A program made the position numbers and the translations under genes. Shown in pieces: positions 63,470 through 64,000 of a stretch of 64,000 bases of DNA. Source of the DNA: JAGDVO01 sp964590075 [NCBI: uncultured Aquificales bacterium] (lineage in GTDB: Bacteria > Thermosulfidibacterota > Thermosulfidibacteria > Thermosulfidibacterales); NCBI GenBank assembly GCA_964590075.1, contig CAZPXS010000001.1, positions 152,652 to 216,651 on the forward strand. Reading direction: 5' to 3'. Below the pieces are notes generated by a model. That model saw only the letters and a program-made list of their open reading frames with translations. It was not told where the DNA came from and made no database searches. Each line of letters starts with the position of its first letter. Positions within the stretch are counted from its first letter, which is position 1.

Positions 63470-64000
63470 ATGAAGGTTATAGAGAAAATAAAGGGTGAGG
63501 GAGGTTTTGCCTTAGTTTCGGTTCTATTGGTTCTACTTGTCGTTTTTCTTCTCAGTGCTACCGGCATGTATATCTCGAAGAGTGGTTATTTGAGTCAACT
63601 ATCCCAGTATAGGTACTATCTAGCTGAAAAGGCATCAAACACGGGTATCGCAGTTGCCTCTGAACTTGTTATTAACGGTACTTGTAATGATGGCTCAGGT
63701 ATTTTGGGTAGTGCCGTATATAACTTCCAGTGTAGAAAGTACGGTTCAACATACCTTCTCTATAGTAAAGGTACCATTGGGAACTCTAGGGTGGTAAAGG
63801 TTGCAGCCATATTTTCTTACTATTCTTCCTACTTAGGTGCGGGAGTTTTTAGAAAATTAGACAACCTTTCCTTACGTGGTAGCTCGGCTATAGATGCCTG
63901 CGATCCTAACTGCTCTGTAAGTGCTCTCGTTACTGGAAACGAGTTAAGTCAATCTTTTAGTACAAGTACTATCTGTACAAATAACAATAAAGGAGTAGTG
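63470..64000 (+). CDS. PilX-like minor pilin, partial
   Basis: 177 codons are visible; the gene continues past the right edge. GEGGFALVSVLLVLLVVFLLSATGMYISKSGYLSQLSQ is abbreviated here: the start is KVIEKIKGEGGFALVSVLLV, a PilX-type N-terminus lacking Glu at position 5 (FALVS). Cys occur in GTCNDG, FQCRKY and DACDPNCS. GGAGG lies five bases before ATG 63470, 3 nt after the previous stop. It closes the FimT-PilV-PilW-PilX order. Confidence 0.8.
   Translation, partial: MKVIEKIKGEGGFALVSVLLVLLVVFLLSATGMYISKSGYLSQLSQYRYYLAEKASNTGIAVASELVINGTCNDGSGILGSAVYNFQCRKYGSTYLLYSKGTIGNSRVVKVAAIFSYYSSYLGAGVFRKLDNLSLRGSSAIDACDPNCSVSALVTGNELSQSFSTSTICTNNNKGVV

Overview
The window reads as chromosomal DNA of a thermophilic, probably anaerobic, free-living bacterium. 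Supporting signs are strong use of AGA/AGG and ATA codons, very compact gene packing (many overlaps of 4-60 nt and few intergenic gaps above 100 nt), a ferredoxin-dependent indolepyruvate oxidoreductase, several radical-SAM proteins, U32-family proteins and many iron-sulfur motifs. Promoters are ordinary sigma-70 type (TTGACA/TATAAT-like) and most genes carry AGGAGG-like ribosome sites. A lineage near Aquificota or Thermosulfidibacter-like bacteria would fit, but that placement is a guess. I see no phage, insertion sequence or CRISPR array.

Layout. 1-2.2 kb: a Lon-like AAA protease, cut by the left edge and divergent from the next block. 2.3-16.5 kb: one long rightward block with a sugar phosphomutase, a TrmN6-like methyltransferase, RecJ and BirA, followed directly by a chemosensory cluster: haem-motif receptor, CheY, CheA, CheW, a CheV-like protein with a CheZ-like tail, a five-helix Cache receptor and a soluble GAF receptor. 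16.5-19.5 kb: leuB-cdsA-dxr on the minus strand. 19.6-26.1 kb: two tRNA-Ser genes followed by the trp operon, whose leader encodes a peptide with three consecutive Trp codons and is followed by two intrinsic terminators in series. 26.2-30.7 kb: an aminotransferase, then leuA-leuC-leuD. 30.7-33.1 kb: peroxiredoxin, a small unknown protein and a B12-binding radical-SAM protein.

33.1-36.4 kb (minus): AhbC/AhbD/NirJ-type radical SAM protein, hemE, RsmB-type rRNA methyltransferase. 36.5-39 kb: ACT-domain protein, peptide deformylase and an AT-rich ArnT/PMT-type glycosyltransferase. 39-45.4 kb (minus): ftsY with a TPR-like N-terminus, a lytic transglycosylase, thiL, a sirtuin and rel. 45.4-46.5 kb: a small unknown protein and trmB. 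46.5-48.2 kb (minus): an aryl-CoA-ligase-type enzyme. 48.3-52.7 kb: an operon of three U32 proteins (UbiU-like, UbiV-like, UbiU-like), a histone-deacetylase-fold protein that lacks the usual catalytic Tyr, an NIL-domain ferredoxin and a zinc-ribbon protein. I consider this the best candidate for an undescribed system.

52.7-60.6 kb (minus): monomeric isocitrate dehydrogenase, iorA, paaK, an ACT protein, a second paaK and a glycine-zipper lipoprotein. 60.6-61.7 kb (minus): tRNA-Gln, ispE and initiator tRNA-Met. 61.8-64 kb: four cysteine-rich type IV minor pilins, the last cut by the right edge. Functionally the window combines amino-acid synthesis (Trp, Leu, aromatic acid salvage), chemotaxis and pilus motility, and redox/iron-sulfur cofactor chemistry.
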